NCBI RefSeq assembly: GCF_042219855.1
Contig: NZ_JBHJHP010000001.1
Coordinates: forward strand, 248,001-312,000
DNA: 64,000 nt
Source of the DNA: JBHJHP01 sp042219855
Lineage (GTDB): Bacteria; Bacteroidota; Bacteroidia; Bacteroidales; UBA5342
Direction of reading: 5' to 3'
Made by a program: the position numbers and the translations under genes. The notes under the pieces were generated by a model. The model was not told where the DNA came from. It made no database searches and was given only the letters and a program-made list of their open reading frames with translations. Positions 27,452 to 36,908 of this stretch are shown here, piece after piece. Numbering within the stretch: the stretch's first letter is position 1; each line of letters opens with the position of its first letter.

Positions 27452-30400
27452 CTATCTGTTTAAAACCATTTTCTGTACAGCACTGAAAGTCCCGGCACTG
27501 ATCCGGTAAAAATACAGGCCTTCAGTCAGATCTTCAGCGTTGAATGGAATCGCATAAGAACCGGCATCCTGTCTGTTATTCACCAGTTGTTCTATCATAC
27601 GTCCGTTAATATCATAAACCTCCAGTTTAACATGACCGGCTGTTGGCAAATCATATTTTATGAAAGTCAGATTACTGAAAGGATTCGGATAGTTTTGGTA
27701 AAGCATGAATGTTGATGGTGAGCCTGAATTTACATCATCAAGTCCCACATTCATCTCAACATGTAAAGTAAACGTCTGGGTAACGCTTCCTCCGTTTCCA
27801 TCTGTAACTTCTACAACAACGGTATGTTCACCTATATCACCGGATGAAGGTGTTCCTGATATCATGCCCATGGCATCTACACTGAGGAATGTTGGGGCAG
27901 TAGTCAGATTATATGATAATTCATCCCCATTTTTATCGGATGCAACAACCTGGTACTCATATTTGTGTGTTATGACGGCCGAAGTATCCGGTTCAGATGT
28001 TATCTCAGGTGCATAGTTGTATCCAAAAATAAATTCATCTGCGCCAATATCCGGAAATGTTGCATCACGCATCTCTCCATCTATATCGGTTGTTACTTCA
28101 GTCAATGGTGTAGCTACACTGTCTATCTCTTCAGCGGTTACATGTAAATCAGTTGCAGATACGAATTGCGGATCAACTGAAATTGAATTTGCATCTTTAC
28201 TGCTTGCAGCCTGAAAATCGGCCAGTGTTGCTTTGTTTGCACCCCAATATCCTACATTTGTTCCATTTGTAAAGATATCATTGTAATCACTTACTCCAAT
28301 TGATGCCGCCGAAATGACATAATATGCATATCCGACGTTGCTGTTTACCAAAATGTTGTTAACGATGTTATTGTTACCACCCGCGTTGATGTAGAATGCA
28401 GTAGAATTTGCATTACCGCCGGTCAGATTAACACTGTTATTGTAAAAATTCTGATTACTGCTGGAATACAGATAAGCACTGTAGTTATTGTTTGATGTCA
28501 CAAAATTATTGGCAACCAGACCGGGAACAGATTCCAGATCACTGCCTCCGTTACAGCTATACAAATTCAGGCCATAGCTGTTTGAATAAATTTTGTTTTT
28601 AAGCACTTCGATTTCACCGTTACACGTGTGCAAATACATTCCGTTTCCCGATGGTGCATTGACCATGTTATCCATAATTGAAATGTCATCTTCATACTGA
28701 ACCTGAACAGCATAGTTGCGTTGATTCTGGAATTCATTATTGGATATAACAGCATTCATACTTCGGTAATTTCCATTTATTCCGGAAGTATAAATTCCAA
28801 ATCCACCACCGTTAAAAACATTTCCATCAATAAGTCTGGATTTATAAAGCACTGTTTGTCCCGAAATTAATGCAGCATAAGTGCTTGAGTTTTGAGATCC
28901 GGTAAGTTTACAATTCTCCAGTTTAAAATGGTTAACACCTCCGGTAAGTGCTATATTTCTGCTATATGCTGAATTATCTGTATTTCCTGCGAATCCAAGA
29001 TCGCGGAAATGAATAAAATCGGCACCATGTAAATGTAAAATATAATTGTCATTAGCATCGGTGGCATAATAGTAAAGCGTTACGTTATCTCTGTTTCCTG
29101 TTTCTGACTGTAGGATGACCGGTGCTTCCATGCCTGTTCCGGGGAAAGAGTATAACGTTTCCCTAATGTTATAATTTCCGTTTCTGAAATCAAGGAAGAC
29201 TGTATCGGAGACACCCTTTACCTGCAGATCTGAAACAGCATCGGTCAGCGTTGCATAATCAGGGGTGCTACCGCCAACAGTATAATGGCCTGCCATTGGA
29301 GTCGTAGTTGCAGCATCCGGAGTAAACTCATCCGCACCAATATCAGGCGTAGATCCGTCTCTGCTTTCACCATCGAAATCCTGAGTTACTTCACTGAGGT
29401 TTATTCCCTTGCCATCCAGCCATGGCGACATGGTGTGTAAATCACTGCTTGAATTGTAGCCCGGATAAACTGAAACTGAATGAACATCCTTACCACTGTT
29501 AGACTGGAAATCTGCCAAATCATAAACGCCGTCTGTTCCCCATTCAACCAGGTAGTTGCCATTGCTGAAGTAGTTATTATAGTCCATTTCATTGACGGCT
29601 GATGCTGTCTGTATCTGAGCAGCAACGCCATAACCCATATGAACAAAACTATTGTTAACAATATTATTACCGCTTCCGCTGTAGATATAAAAACCTACAG
29701 TATTGGCATTACCGGATGTCATATTAATACTGTTATGATAGAAATTCTGGAAACTGCAATTATAGAGATAAGCACCGTAATTATTTGTTGCATTAATCAT
29801 GTTATTTGCAATAAGTCCCGGTCCGGTTTCCAAATCATTTCCACCGGCACAACTATATAAATTCATGCCATAACCTGACGACTGAATTTCGTTTCTCAAT
29901 ACCCTGATCTCTCCCTGGCAGGTATGCAGATAAACGCCGTTTCCTGAAGGTGCACTGACCATGTTATCGGTAACCATTACATCATCTTCATACTGTATCT
30001 GAAGAGCATAATTTCTCTGATCATTGAACTCATTATTCGTTATAACCGCATTCATACTCCGGAAATTATTATTGATACCTGATGAGTAAATGCCAAAACC
30101 ACCGCCGTTAAACGCATTGCCTTCAATGAGCCTGGAAGTATAAAGAACCGACTGTGCAGATATTAAAGCTGCATATGTGCTGGAATTCTGGGATCCGTTC
30201 AGCACACAATCTTCAACCTTAAAATGGTTGACTCCTCCGGTAAGCGCTATATTTCTGCTGTATGCAGAATTATCGGTATTCCCGGAGAAACCAATATGCC
30301 GGAAATGGATATAGTCTGCACCATGTACATGAATTACATAATTGTCGTTGGCATCTGTGGCGTAATAATAAAGGGTCACATTTTCTCTGTTGCCGGATTC

Positions 30401-33244
30401 TGCCTGAAGAATTACAGGAGCTTCCGTACCGGTTCCTGGTATCGAATAAAATGTTTGGCGCACATTGTAGTTCCCGTTTCTGAAATCCAGAAAAACGGAA
30501 TCAGACACACCTTTAATAAGCAAATCTGAAACGGCATCAGCCAACGTTGCATAGTCAGGATTGCTTCCACCCACCGTATAATGACCAGCCATGGGTGTTG
30601 TATTGGCTGCATCCGGTGTAAACTCATCAGCTCCGATATCCGGTGTTGATCCGTCCCTGTTTTCACCATCGAAATCCTGGGTTACATCACTGACATATGT
30701 CCCCTTTCCATCCAGCCATGGTGACATGGAATGTAAGTCGGTGTTTGATGAATACCCCGGATAAACTGAAACAGAATGGGCATCTTTGCTACTGTTTGAC
30801 TGGAATTCTGCCAGATCATAAACACCACTGGTTCCCCATTCCACCAGATAATTCCCGTTACTGAAATAGTTGTTATAATCCAGTTCATTAAGGGCTGATG
30901 CTGATTGAATCTGTGCAGCAACACCATATCCCATATGCACAAAACTGTTATTGACAACGTTGTTATTACCTCCACTGTAAATATAGAAACCCACCGTGTT
31001 CGTATTTGAGGAGGTCATGTTTACACTGTTGTGATAAAAATTCTGATTACTGTTGTTATAGCTATAAAGACCATAGTTATTTGAGGAATAGACCATGTTA
31101 TTTGCGATGAGGCCGGGTCCGTTTGCAAGATTGCTTCCTCCCGTACAGCTGTAAATGTTTAAGCCATAACTGGAGGTTTGTACCATGTTTCGCAATACCC
31201 TTATTTCACCATTACATGTATGCAGGTAAATTCCGTTTCCGGATGGTGCACTGACCATATTATCGGTAACATTGATATCATCTTCATACTGAACCTGTAA
31301 CGCATAATTTCGCTGATCGTTAAATTCATTATTTTTAATTACGGCATTCATGCTCCGGGTATTGCTGTTAATACCGGATGTATAAATACCAAAGCCACCA
31401 CCGTTAAAAATATTGCCTTCAATAAGCCTTGAATTGTAAAGTGCCGTCTGACCCGATAACAAGGCTGCATATGTACTGGAGTTTTGAGATCCGTTAAGTT
31501 TACAACCTTCCATCTTAAAATGGTTCACACCGCCGGTAAGAGCAATATTTCTGCTGTATGCGGAATTATCAGTGTTCCCTGAAAACCCCAGATTTCGGAA
31601 ATGAATAAAGTCAGCTCCATGCAGATGTAGAATATAATTGTCATTGGCATCTGTTGCATAGTTGTACAGGATGACATTATCGTGGTTACCTGATTCTGAC
31701 TGCATAACGACAGGTGCATCCATACTGCTGCCAGGGATGGTATAAATGGTCTGTCGTATACTGTAATTTCCATTTCTGAAATCCAGAAATACGGAATCTG
31801 AAACACCCTTTACGAGCAGATCTGACAATGCATCGGCAAGTGTTGCGTAATCAGGACTGCTTCCTCCAACAGTATAGTGACCGGCCAGCGGAGTGGTATT
31901 GGCTGCATCGGGTGTAAATTCATCAGCACCAATGTCAGGCGTGGAACCATCACGGTTCTCACCATCATAATCCTGTGCCACATCGCCAAGGAAGGTTCCC
32001 TTACCGTCCAGCCAGGGAGTCATTGTATGTAAATCACTGTTTGAAGTATAACCGGGATATACCGATACAGAATGTACATCTTTTCCGCTGGCTGACTGGA
32101 AATCAGCAAGGTTATAAATGCCGTCGGTTCCCCATTCCACAAGATAATTGCCGTTGCTGAAATAGTTATTATAATCCAGTTCATTCACCGATGAAGCAGA
32201 TTGAACCTGCGCAGCCACACCATATCCCATGTGTGCAAAACTGTTATTAACTACATTGTTGTTGCCACCACTATAGATGTAAAATCCTACGGTATTTGCA
32301 TTTCCGGAGGTCATGTTAATACTGTTGTGGTAGAAGTTCTGGTAATTACTGTTATAGATATATGCTCCGTAATTATTGGATGCAGTAATCATATTATTGG
32401 CAATTAGACCAGGGTCAGTAACTAAATTACTACCACCGGTACAGCTGTAAATATTCAGACCATAATCCTTACAGTTTATAATATTTCTGAGGATCTTCTG
32501 CTCACCCTGACAGGTTTGCAAATAAAACCCATTGTCACCTGCTATGACTTCGTTGTCAGTGAGTTGAATATTATTTTGATACTGAGCATATACAGAATAA
32601 TAACCGACACTGTTAAAAGTGGAATTCTGAATGATATTGGATCCACTTAAATTACTTCCATTAAACCCTTGCAGATATACGCCAATAGATCCTTCGTTGA
32701 AGGTACAATTATCGAAAAGCAGATTTGTGATAACTGTATTATTTGCGGTAACAAGATACTGACTGCCTGAAGATGTCGCAGACGCATTCCCGTTTAACAC
32801 CACATTGCTCATTGTTATATGATGAGACGCATTCAGAATTTCCACGACACGTGCATAAGCAGCACCAAAAGCCGAAAGGGTAAGGTTGTTAACCGTAATA
32901 TATGATGAGGCGTCCATTCGTACAACATAGTTGTCCCCGGATCCGGTAGCCGTATATGAAAGTATGACATCACCTGCATTACCTGACTGAGCCTGAAAGG
33001 TTATGGTATTTGAAGCACTTGCTCCGGATATAGCCGGTATCACAACCTGTTCGCTGTAATTTCCGGTTAAAACTTCAAAAGTTACGGCACTGCTGACACC
33101 ATCGTTGGTCAGCGCACTAACGGCTGCTGAAAAAGTTGAATAATCACCACCGGAGCCAATTGTATAGGTTCCGGAAAGCTGAGCTGATAGTTTACTCGTT
33201 GAAAAAAGCAGAAAAAAGATTAGTACTAATTGGATACGAAACAT
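27452..33244 (-). CDS. Giant four-repeat parallel beta-helix protein with T9SS sorting domain
   Basis: 1930 residues. A signal peptide ends near residue 22 (VLIFFLLFSTSKLSAQ). Four large repeats start near residues 26, 457, 889 and 1321, each opening with a Y-T-[IV]-G-G/S-x-x-x-D-Y-[AS]-T motif and closing with DGENRDGSTPDIGADEF. Each holds short Asn/Gly-rich beta-helix rungs (NNYFSNGNYL, SGNGIYLHTC). Such right-handed helices are typical of polysaccharide lyases and hydrolases, but no catalytic residues are assignable. An Ig/cadherin-like domain (about 1740-1828) and a T9SS type A domain (YQNYPNPFSN through GLYFYRIS) complete it. It lies downstream of two pectin genes. The start is fixed by an exact AGGAGGA six bases ahead. 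Confidence 0.9.
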   Translation of the reverse strand: MFRIQLVLIFFLLFSTSKLSAQLSGTYTIGSGGDYSTFSAAVSALTNDGVSSAVTFEVLTGNYSEQVVIPAISGASASNTITFQAQSGNAGDVILSYTATGSGDNYVVRMDASSYITVNNLTLSAFGAAYARVVEILNASHHITMSNVVLNGNASATSSGSQYLVTANNTVITNLLFDNCTFNEGSIGVYLQGFNGSNLSGSNIIQNSTFNSVGYYSVYAQYQNNIQLTDNEVIAGDNGFYLQTCQGEQKILRNIINCKDYGLNIYSCTGGSNLVTDPGLIANNMITASNNYGAYIYNSNYQNFYHNSINMTSGNANTVGFYIYSGGNNNVVNNSFAHMGYGVAAQVQSASSVNELDYNNYFSNGNYLVEWGTDGIYNLADFQSASGKDVHSVSVYPGYTSNSDLHTMTPWLDGKGTFLGDVAQDYDGENRDGSTPDIGADEFTPDAANTTPLAGHYTVGGSSPDYATLADALSDLLVKGVSDSVFLDFRNGNYSIRQTIYTIPGSSMDAPVVMQSESGNHDNVILYNYATDANDNYILHLHGADFIHFRNLGFSGNTDNSAYSRNIALTGGVNHFKMEGCKLNGSQNSSTYAALLSGQTALYNSRLIEGNIFNGGGFGIYTSGINSNTRSMNAVIKNNEFNDQRNYALQVQYEDDINVTDNMVSAPSGNGIYLHTCNGEIRVLRNMVQTSSYGLNIYSCTGGSNLANGPGLIANNMVYSSNNYGLYSYNNSNQNFYHNSVNMTSSNTNTVGFYIYSGGNNNVVNNSFVHMGYGVAAQIQSASALNELDYNNYFSNGNYLVEWGTSGVYDLAEFQSNSSKDAHSVSVYPGYSSNTDLHSMSPWLDGKGTYVSDVTQDFDGENRDGSTPDIGADEFTPDAANTTPMAGHYTVGGSNPDYATLADAVSDLLIKGVSDSVFLDFRNGNYNVRQTFYSIPGTGTEAPVILQAESGNRENVTLYYYATDANDNYVIHVHGADYIHFRHIGFSGNTDNSAYSRNIALTGGVNHFKVEDCVLNGSQNSSTYAALISAQSVLYTSRLIEGNAFNGGGFGIYSSGINNNFRSMNAVITNNEFNDQRNYALQIQYEDDVMVTDNMVSAPSGNGVYLHTCQGEIRVLRNEIQSSGYGMNLYSCAGGNDLETGPGLIANNMINATNNYGAYLYNCSFQNFYHNSINMTSGNANTVGFYIYSGSGNNIVNNSFVHMGYGVAAQIQTASAVNEMDYNNYFSNGNYLVEWGTDGVYDLADFQSNSGKDVHSVSVYPGYNSSSDLHTMSPWLDGKGINLSEVTQDFDGESRDGSTPDIGADEFTPDAATTTPMAGHYTVGGSTPDYATLTDAVSDLQVKGVSDTVFLDFRNGNYNIRETLYSFPGTGMEAPVILQSETGNRDNVTLYYYATDANDNYILHLHGADFIHFRDLGFAGNTDNSAYSRNIALTGGVNHFKLENCKLTGSQNSSTYAALISGQTVLYKSRLIDGNVFNGGGFGIYTSGINGNYRSMNAVISNNEFQNQRNYAVQVQYEDDISIMDNMVNAPSGNGMYLHTCNGEIEVLKNKIYSNSYGLNLYSCNGGSDLESVPGLVANNFVTSNNNYSAYLYSSSNQNFYNNSVNLTGGNANSTAFYINAGGNNNIVNNILVNSNVGYAYYVISAASIGVSDYNDIFTNGTNVGYWGANKATLADFQAASSKDANSISVDPQFVSATDLHVTAEEIDSVATPLTEVTTDIDGEMRDATFPDIGADEFIFGYNYAPEITSEPDTSAVITHKYEYQVVASDKNGDELSYNLTTAPTFLSVDAMGMISGTPSSGDIGEHTVVVEVTDGNGGSVTQTFTLHVEMNVGLDDVNSGSPSTFMLYQNYPNPFSNLTFIKYDLPTAGHVKLEVYDINGRMIEQLVNNRQDAGSYAIPFNAEDLTEGLYFYRISAGTFSAVQKMVLNR
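27986..33166 (-). repeat. Four-copy internal repeat, unit 1296 bp
   Basis: The recurring codons for the motif GHYTVGG place unit boundaries at 29281, 30577 and 31873, exactly 1296 bp (432 codons) apart. The first, more divergent copy (TYTIGSG) begins at 33163, 1290 bp further. Copies two to four are very similar in protein but differ at many synonymous sites, so the duplication is not recent. Confidence 0.9.
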
Positions 33245-33250
33245 GACATG

Positions 33251-33257
33251 TCCTCCT
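33251..33257 (-). promoter_or_regulatory. Strong Shine-Dalgarno sequence of the giant beta-helix gene
   Basis: AGGAGGA lies six bases before the ATG at 33244. Most genes in this window lack such a site, which is normal for Bacteroidota. It fixes the start codon and excludes the out-of-frame ATG at 33249. Confidence 0.8.
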
Positions 33258-33531
33258 GTTTTTTTTTATTTGTTTCAAGGGAAAATTATTAAATGATTTG
33301 TTCCTGTAGATGAAGTATAGGCAACAATTCAGCGTTTATAAACAAAGCAGTCAGACTGCCAGGCAGAATTGTAGAAATGAATTTCATAAGGTCACAAAAA
33401 AACACATTTATAAAGTATGTTAATACATTCTGTTCTAAGCACAGTTATTAGAGGAATGATTAGCTTTATGTGGAATCATAAAACACATCAATTAGGGTCC
33501 AATATGGGTAAAATTAAATCCTTTTGCCACC

Positions 33532-33539
33532 CAAATATA
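33532..33539 (-). promoter_or_regulatory. Candidate promoter -7 element for the giant beta-helix gene
   Basis: On the minus strand TATATTTG matches TAnnTTTG. A TTG lies 16 bp upstream (33556-33558) and another 22 bp upstream (33562-33564). It would give a leader of about 280 nt containing small hairpins (for example GCAGT-CAG-ACTGC at 33347-33359). The rest of 33245-33696 holds no gene. Confidence 0.45.
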
Positions 33540-33613
33540 TGACAATTTTTAGTGACAATTGCAATTTTTTAAACGAAAAAAATAATATATAAAATATTGA
33601 ATATGAGTTGTTT

Positions 33614-33635
33614 AATACGGAAATATTTCCGTATT
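33614..33635. promoter_or_regulatory. Perfect 22-bp palindrome, candidate operator
   Basis: AATACGGAAAT is followed directly by its reverse complement ATTTCCGTATT. There is no loop and no T-tract on either strand, which argues against a terminator and for a dimeric regulator site. It lies 61 bp after the rhamnogalacturonan lyase stop and about 75 bp upstream of the candidate promoter of the beta-helix gene. Confidence 0.55.
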
Positions 33636-33696
33636 TGAAAAATGTGACAAATTAAAATCTAAACATGCATAAATGGGTGAGAGAACAGGCTGTATA

Positions 33697-35712
33697 TTAC
33701 TTAGTTATAATAAGTTTTTTTGTGAAGGTTTTATCACCTGTAACGACAGTGCAGATATAAATTCCGGGTTGCTTTTTGTCATCAGACCAGGTAAAGATAT
33801 GCTTGCCATTAACCACAGGTCCCTGATATATACTTTTTACACATGTGCCCTTCAGGTCGAAAATATTAATCTTTATGTGTTCAGTCTCCTTGGCATAATA
33901 GGCTATTTTAACCTGTCCGGTTTGTACATTGGATATACATGCCAGCTTATCAGGATTTTCAATGTCCGGATTCTGAACTGAAGTTATAAGACCGCCTGTT
34001 TCAAGTTTAATACAATCATACATTACGCCGCCCCGGTTTCCAACATTACTCATTTTGAGCCGGATAGTATTGGATCCGGTATGGAGGTTAGAGGCAGGAA
34101 ATGTGAGTGTTCTTACTGTATGTTTGCCACCCAGCACAGCACTTCTGTAAATGCTGGCATCGTTGCTGAAGGTCCAGGTTTCTTTTCTTGAACCGTTTAT
34201 ATATACATCAATTTCCGGATTATTGGCCGCACCTGCAACTGAAGCTGTCAGGTAGGCTGTGCCACTGTAAGTACGATCCAGATTGAATTTAATATCCCAG
34301 TTTCCCTCTTTTGTTTGTGCATAATACCAGTTTTTATCCGGTGTGCTTGAACCAATTGTATATGTCAGGTTTGCCGGTGGCAATTCATATAAACCATACT
34401 GACGGATTGTATCACTGTATTTATAGCCGTCAGAAAGGCGATCGTTTTCTCCGATAGTCCATAAAAGATTTTCACGTTTTTCTGTATCCCAATCCAGTTC
34501 GCCAAGATTTACGGTTGATCCTGATAACCTTACTTTCCAAAGATAGTATTCATCGGTCACATCGCCCAATGTTGCATAAGCATAAACCGAATATTCACCG
34601 GACCGTACATTTTTAATACTGAAGTTTCCGCTTGCATCAGTTTTATCCCAGAACATATAGTCCATGCCCTGTTCATATATGTCTGATCCGGGTTGTGCCA
34701 GAACCACCTGAATACCTTTCGCTGAAACTCCCCAGGGCACTTTAATGCGTCCATTCACTGTGCAGCGATTCAGGGGATACAGATCATTTTCCAACCATGA
34801 AAATGGCCATTGGGCTTTCTGAACTGCGACCTGTGATCTGGCATCAGCCACCATCCCTTCGTGAGAGTCACCTGAATTGAGATAAATAAAAAACGGACCA
34901 TATATTTTTTCATCTCCTGTTTCATAGGTCTGCGCTGAAGCACCAAAGTGTTCCCCCTGCAACATTTGTAATACCAGGGGTGTTTTTGTGGTTGTATGTA
35001 CGGTGAGTTCCTGCTTCATCGGTCCACCGTTCATATATTCTGTACTCACAGGAATAGCCCAGAGGCCATAGGCATCTGACATGATGCCGTGTACACTGTC
35101 ACGCACAATGTAATTTGCCCAGTTATACTTTGTGTAGATTGAACCGTCGGGAAGGGGGTAGGTTGCATCCATTATAGCATTTCCATCAACTGCTTTCATC
35201 ACATCTACAGATGGCAAATATCCCTGCATGGAATCATCCACATAACCATAATCAAACTGGTTGGGATCAACCCTGTAAACCACGCGCATTTCCCTTAATC
35301 TGGTAGTCTTTGATGTTCCTCTGACAATGACATAAGAATATAAACCGTTAACACCTGATTTTAGAATAAATCCCTGTTCAACCTTAATGTTTCCGGTCGT
35401 ATTGGAATAGACAACTTCGGCATAATCATCCGTTTGTTTCTGAATGCGAATACCATCGGGATTAAGCTCATAATAGGCATCCTGATCATTATAGCTGAAA
35501 TAAAACTTTCCACCGTTTGAAACAAACTCATGACCATTTAATGTTATGCTGCTTACCTGTCCTTTGCTGTTAATTGAAAGCGATACAGTACCATTTGACA
35601 TGGTAGCTGTACGACTGCTTTCACTGATGGTGGCAGTTACGGTAGGCTGAGCTGAAATCAGTGATAACCTGAAAAATAATAAAATAAACGGAATAAATAT
35701 TTTCTGATGCAT
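33697..35712 (-). CDS. Rhamnogalacturonan lyase, PL4 family, with T9SS sorting domain
   Basis: 671 residues. After the signal peptide (FILLFFRLSLISAQ), a beta-sandwich catalytic domain spans about 22-300 (RTATMSNGTVSLSI, GGKFYFSYND). An FnIII-like domain II spans about 318-400 (GRIKVPWGVSAKG, GNFSIKNVRSGEYSVYAYA) and a jelly-roll domain III about 412-565 (LLWTIGENDRLSDGY, SNTIRLKMSN). This three-domain order is that of PL4 enzymes, which cleave the rhamnose-galacturonate bond of rhamnogalacturonan-I by beta-elimination. Specific catalytic Lys/His residues were not assigned. A T9SS domain (VKIAYYAKETEHIKINIFD through GIYICTVV) indicates surface delivery. It follows the pectinesterase by 14 bp, so both are co-transcribed. 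Confidence 0.9.
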   Translation of the reverse strand: MHQKIFIPFILLFFRLSLISAQPTVTATISESSRTATMSNGTVSLSINSKGQVSSITLNGHEFVSNGGKFYFSYNDQDAYYELNPDGIRIQKQTDDYAEVVYSNTTGNIKVEQGFILKSGVNGLYSYVIVRGTSKTTRLREMRVVYRVDPNQFDYGYVDDSMQGYLPSVDVMKAVDGNAIMDATYPLPDGSIYTKYNWANYIVRDSVHGIMSDAYGLWAIPVSTEYMNGGPMKQELTVHTTTKTPLVLQMLQGEHFGASAQTYETGDEKIYGPFFIYLNSGDSHEGMVADARSQVAVQKAQWPFSWLENDLYPLNRCTVNGRIKVPWGVSAKGIQVVLAQPGSDIYEQGMDYMFWDKTDASGNFSIKNVRSGEYSVYAYATLGDVTDEYYLWKVRLSGSTVNLGELDWDTEKRENLLWTIGENDRLSDGYKYSDTIRQYGLYELPPANLTYTIGSSTPDKNWYYAQTKEGNWDIKFNLDRTYSGTAYLTASVAGAANNPEIDVYINGSRKETWTFSNDASIYRSAVLGGKHTVRTLTFPASNLHTGSNTIRLKMSNVGNRGGVMYDCIKLETGGLITSVQNPDIENPDKLACISNVQTGQVKIAYYAKETEHIKINIFDLKGTCVKSIYQGPVVNGKHIFTWSDDKKQPGIYICTVVTGDKTFTKKLIITK

Positions 35713-35726
35713 TGAATGTGTGACGT

Positions 35727-36728
35727 TTAATTCTTTAATGTTGATTTACATAGCCATGATAAATCCTCCGGATCATTAACCATATCGGAGGAGAATATCC
35801 GGCTTAATGTGTATTTTTTAGCTTCTTTTTTGCTTAGTTCATGACTCCATGAGACCCTGCTATTCATGCGAGAACCAGATCCGGAATTATTGTACTCTGC
35901 ATAGTACGTCGTTGTGAGGTTTCCCTTATTAGACCATTCTTTCCATCCTTCAGGAGCGATATGTTTCCCCAAATTACAATGCATGAAAACTACCTTGGCA
36001 TATGGACGCCAAGGCCGGCCAAGGTATGCCTTTGATACATTTGGTTCGGCGGTGAGCGAGCAGTTCAAAAAGACATAACCGAAAGGTCTGCTTTTAGGTG
36101 TACTTGCAGCTGTGATATATGAATTCGTTAAATTATGAATGGTGCAATAATTGAACACCGCTGTGGCAGCACCAAAAATAAAATCTGTAGTGCCTTCAAT
36201 ATAGCAGGAATCGTAATATTGTTTGCTGTTTTGACCCGCTGCGTATAAAGTGTCCTGATTTCCTTTGATGCGGCAGTTTTTGAATGTACAACGATTGCCT
36301 TCCACATGAAGGGCCACCGCCTGTCCCACACGTCCTGCTGAATTGATAATCGTAAGGTTTTCGGCATAAAAATCATCCGCTTCTACCAGAAGGGTATAAG
36401 TCATGAAGGTACTGTTTCTGCCTCTGTCTATTTTACTAAAGTAGTCCCCGTAGGTAATAATCGTGTTTTCAGCACTTTCACCGATCAGAGAGAGTTTATT
36501 ATTCCATGATGGAATGCGGACCTTTTCGTGATAGGTACCATTTTTAACAAAGATTGTAATGCGTTGGGGTGGAAATGCCTTGGTGGCATCAATTGCTTCC
36601 TGGATAGTTGTAAAATCGCCGGAACCATCCTGCGCCACCACCATTTCGTACTTGTCAGCAGCGGCAGAATTTGCCAGAACCAAAACTAATCCCACGAGTG
36701 TTGCATATAACGTATTTCTCCTGAACAT
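35727..36728 (-). CDS. Pectinesterase, CE8 family
   Basis: 333 residues from the ATG at 36728, which opens a signal peptide (YATLVGLVLVLANSAAA); an in-frame extension to 36866 is rejected. The protein is a parallel beta-helix with all CE8 signatures: GSGDFTTIQEAI near the N terminus, GQAVAL, NQDTLY with Asp159 (acid/base), DFIFG with Asp182 (nucleophile), and YLGRPW with Arg238. It removes methyl esters from homogalacturonan, exposing it to lyases. There is no T9SS tail, so it is probably periplasmic or otherwise exported, unlike its operon partner. It is the first gene of the leftward pectin operon, divergent from the small secreted protein gene at 36909. Confidence 0.95.
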   Translation of the reverse strand: MFRRNTLYATLVGLVLVLANSAAADKYEMVVAQDGSGDFTTIQEAIDATKAFPPQRITIFVKNGTYHEKVRIPSWNNKLSLIGESAENTIITYGDYFSKIDRGRNSTFMTYTLLVEADDFYAENLTIINSAGRVGQAVALHVEGNRCTFKNCRIKGNQDTLYAAGQNSKQYYDSCYIEGTTDFIFGAATAVFNYCTIHNLTNSYITAASTPKSRPFGYVFLNCSLTAEPNVSKAYLGRPWRPYAKVVFMHCNLGKHIAPEGWKEWSNKGNLTTTYYAEYNNSGSGSRMNSRVSWSHELSKKEAKKYTLSRIFSSDMVNDPEDLSWLCKSTLKN

Positions 36729-36908
36729 GGCAAGTTTGTTAGCAACTGCGAAGATAAGGGTAAGATGAGGATATTCAAAAACGCGGCGATTATTTAGAAA
36801 CACTTTTAGTATGTTTTTAAGGTTTGAACAGACAAATTTTCTATCTTTAAACTCTGTTTGGATCAACTACGATTACGAAAAACTAATATTAACTTTAAAA
36901 TTTAACAG

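Noticed and set aside
27452..33244. Repeat array read as CRISPR or tandem satellite
   Set aside because: The 1296-bp units are in frame and encode a continuous protein, with no spacers or short repeats.
33614..33635. 22-bp palindrome as terminator of the lyase gene
   Set aside because: Neither strand has a T-tract after the stem, and the stem has no loop.
36729..36866. N-terminal extension of the pectinesterase
   Set aside because: The ATG at 36728 begins a clean signal peptide, and the extension has no secretory character.
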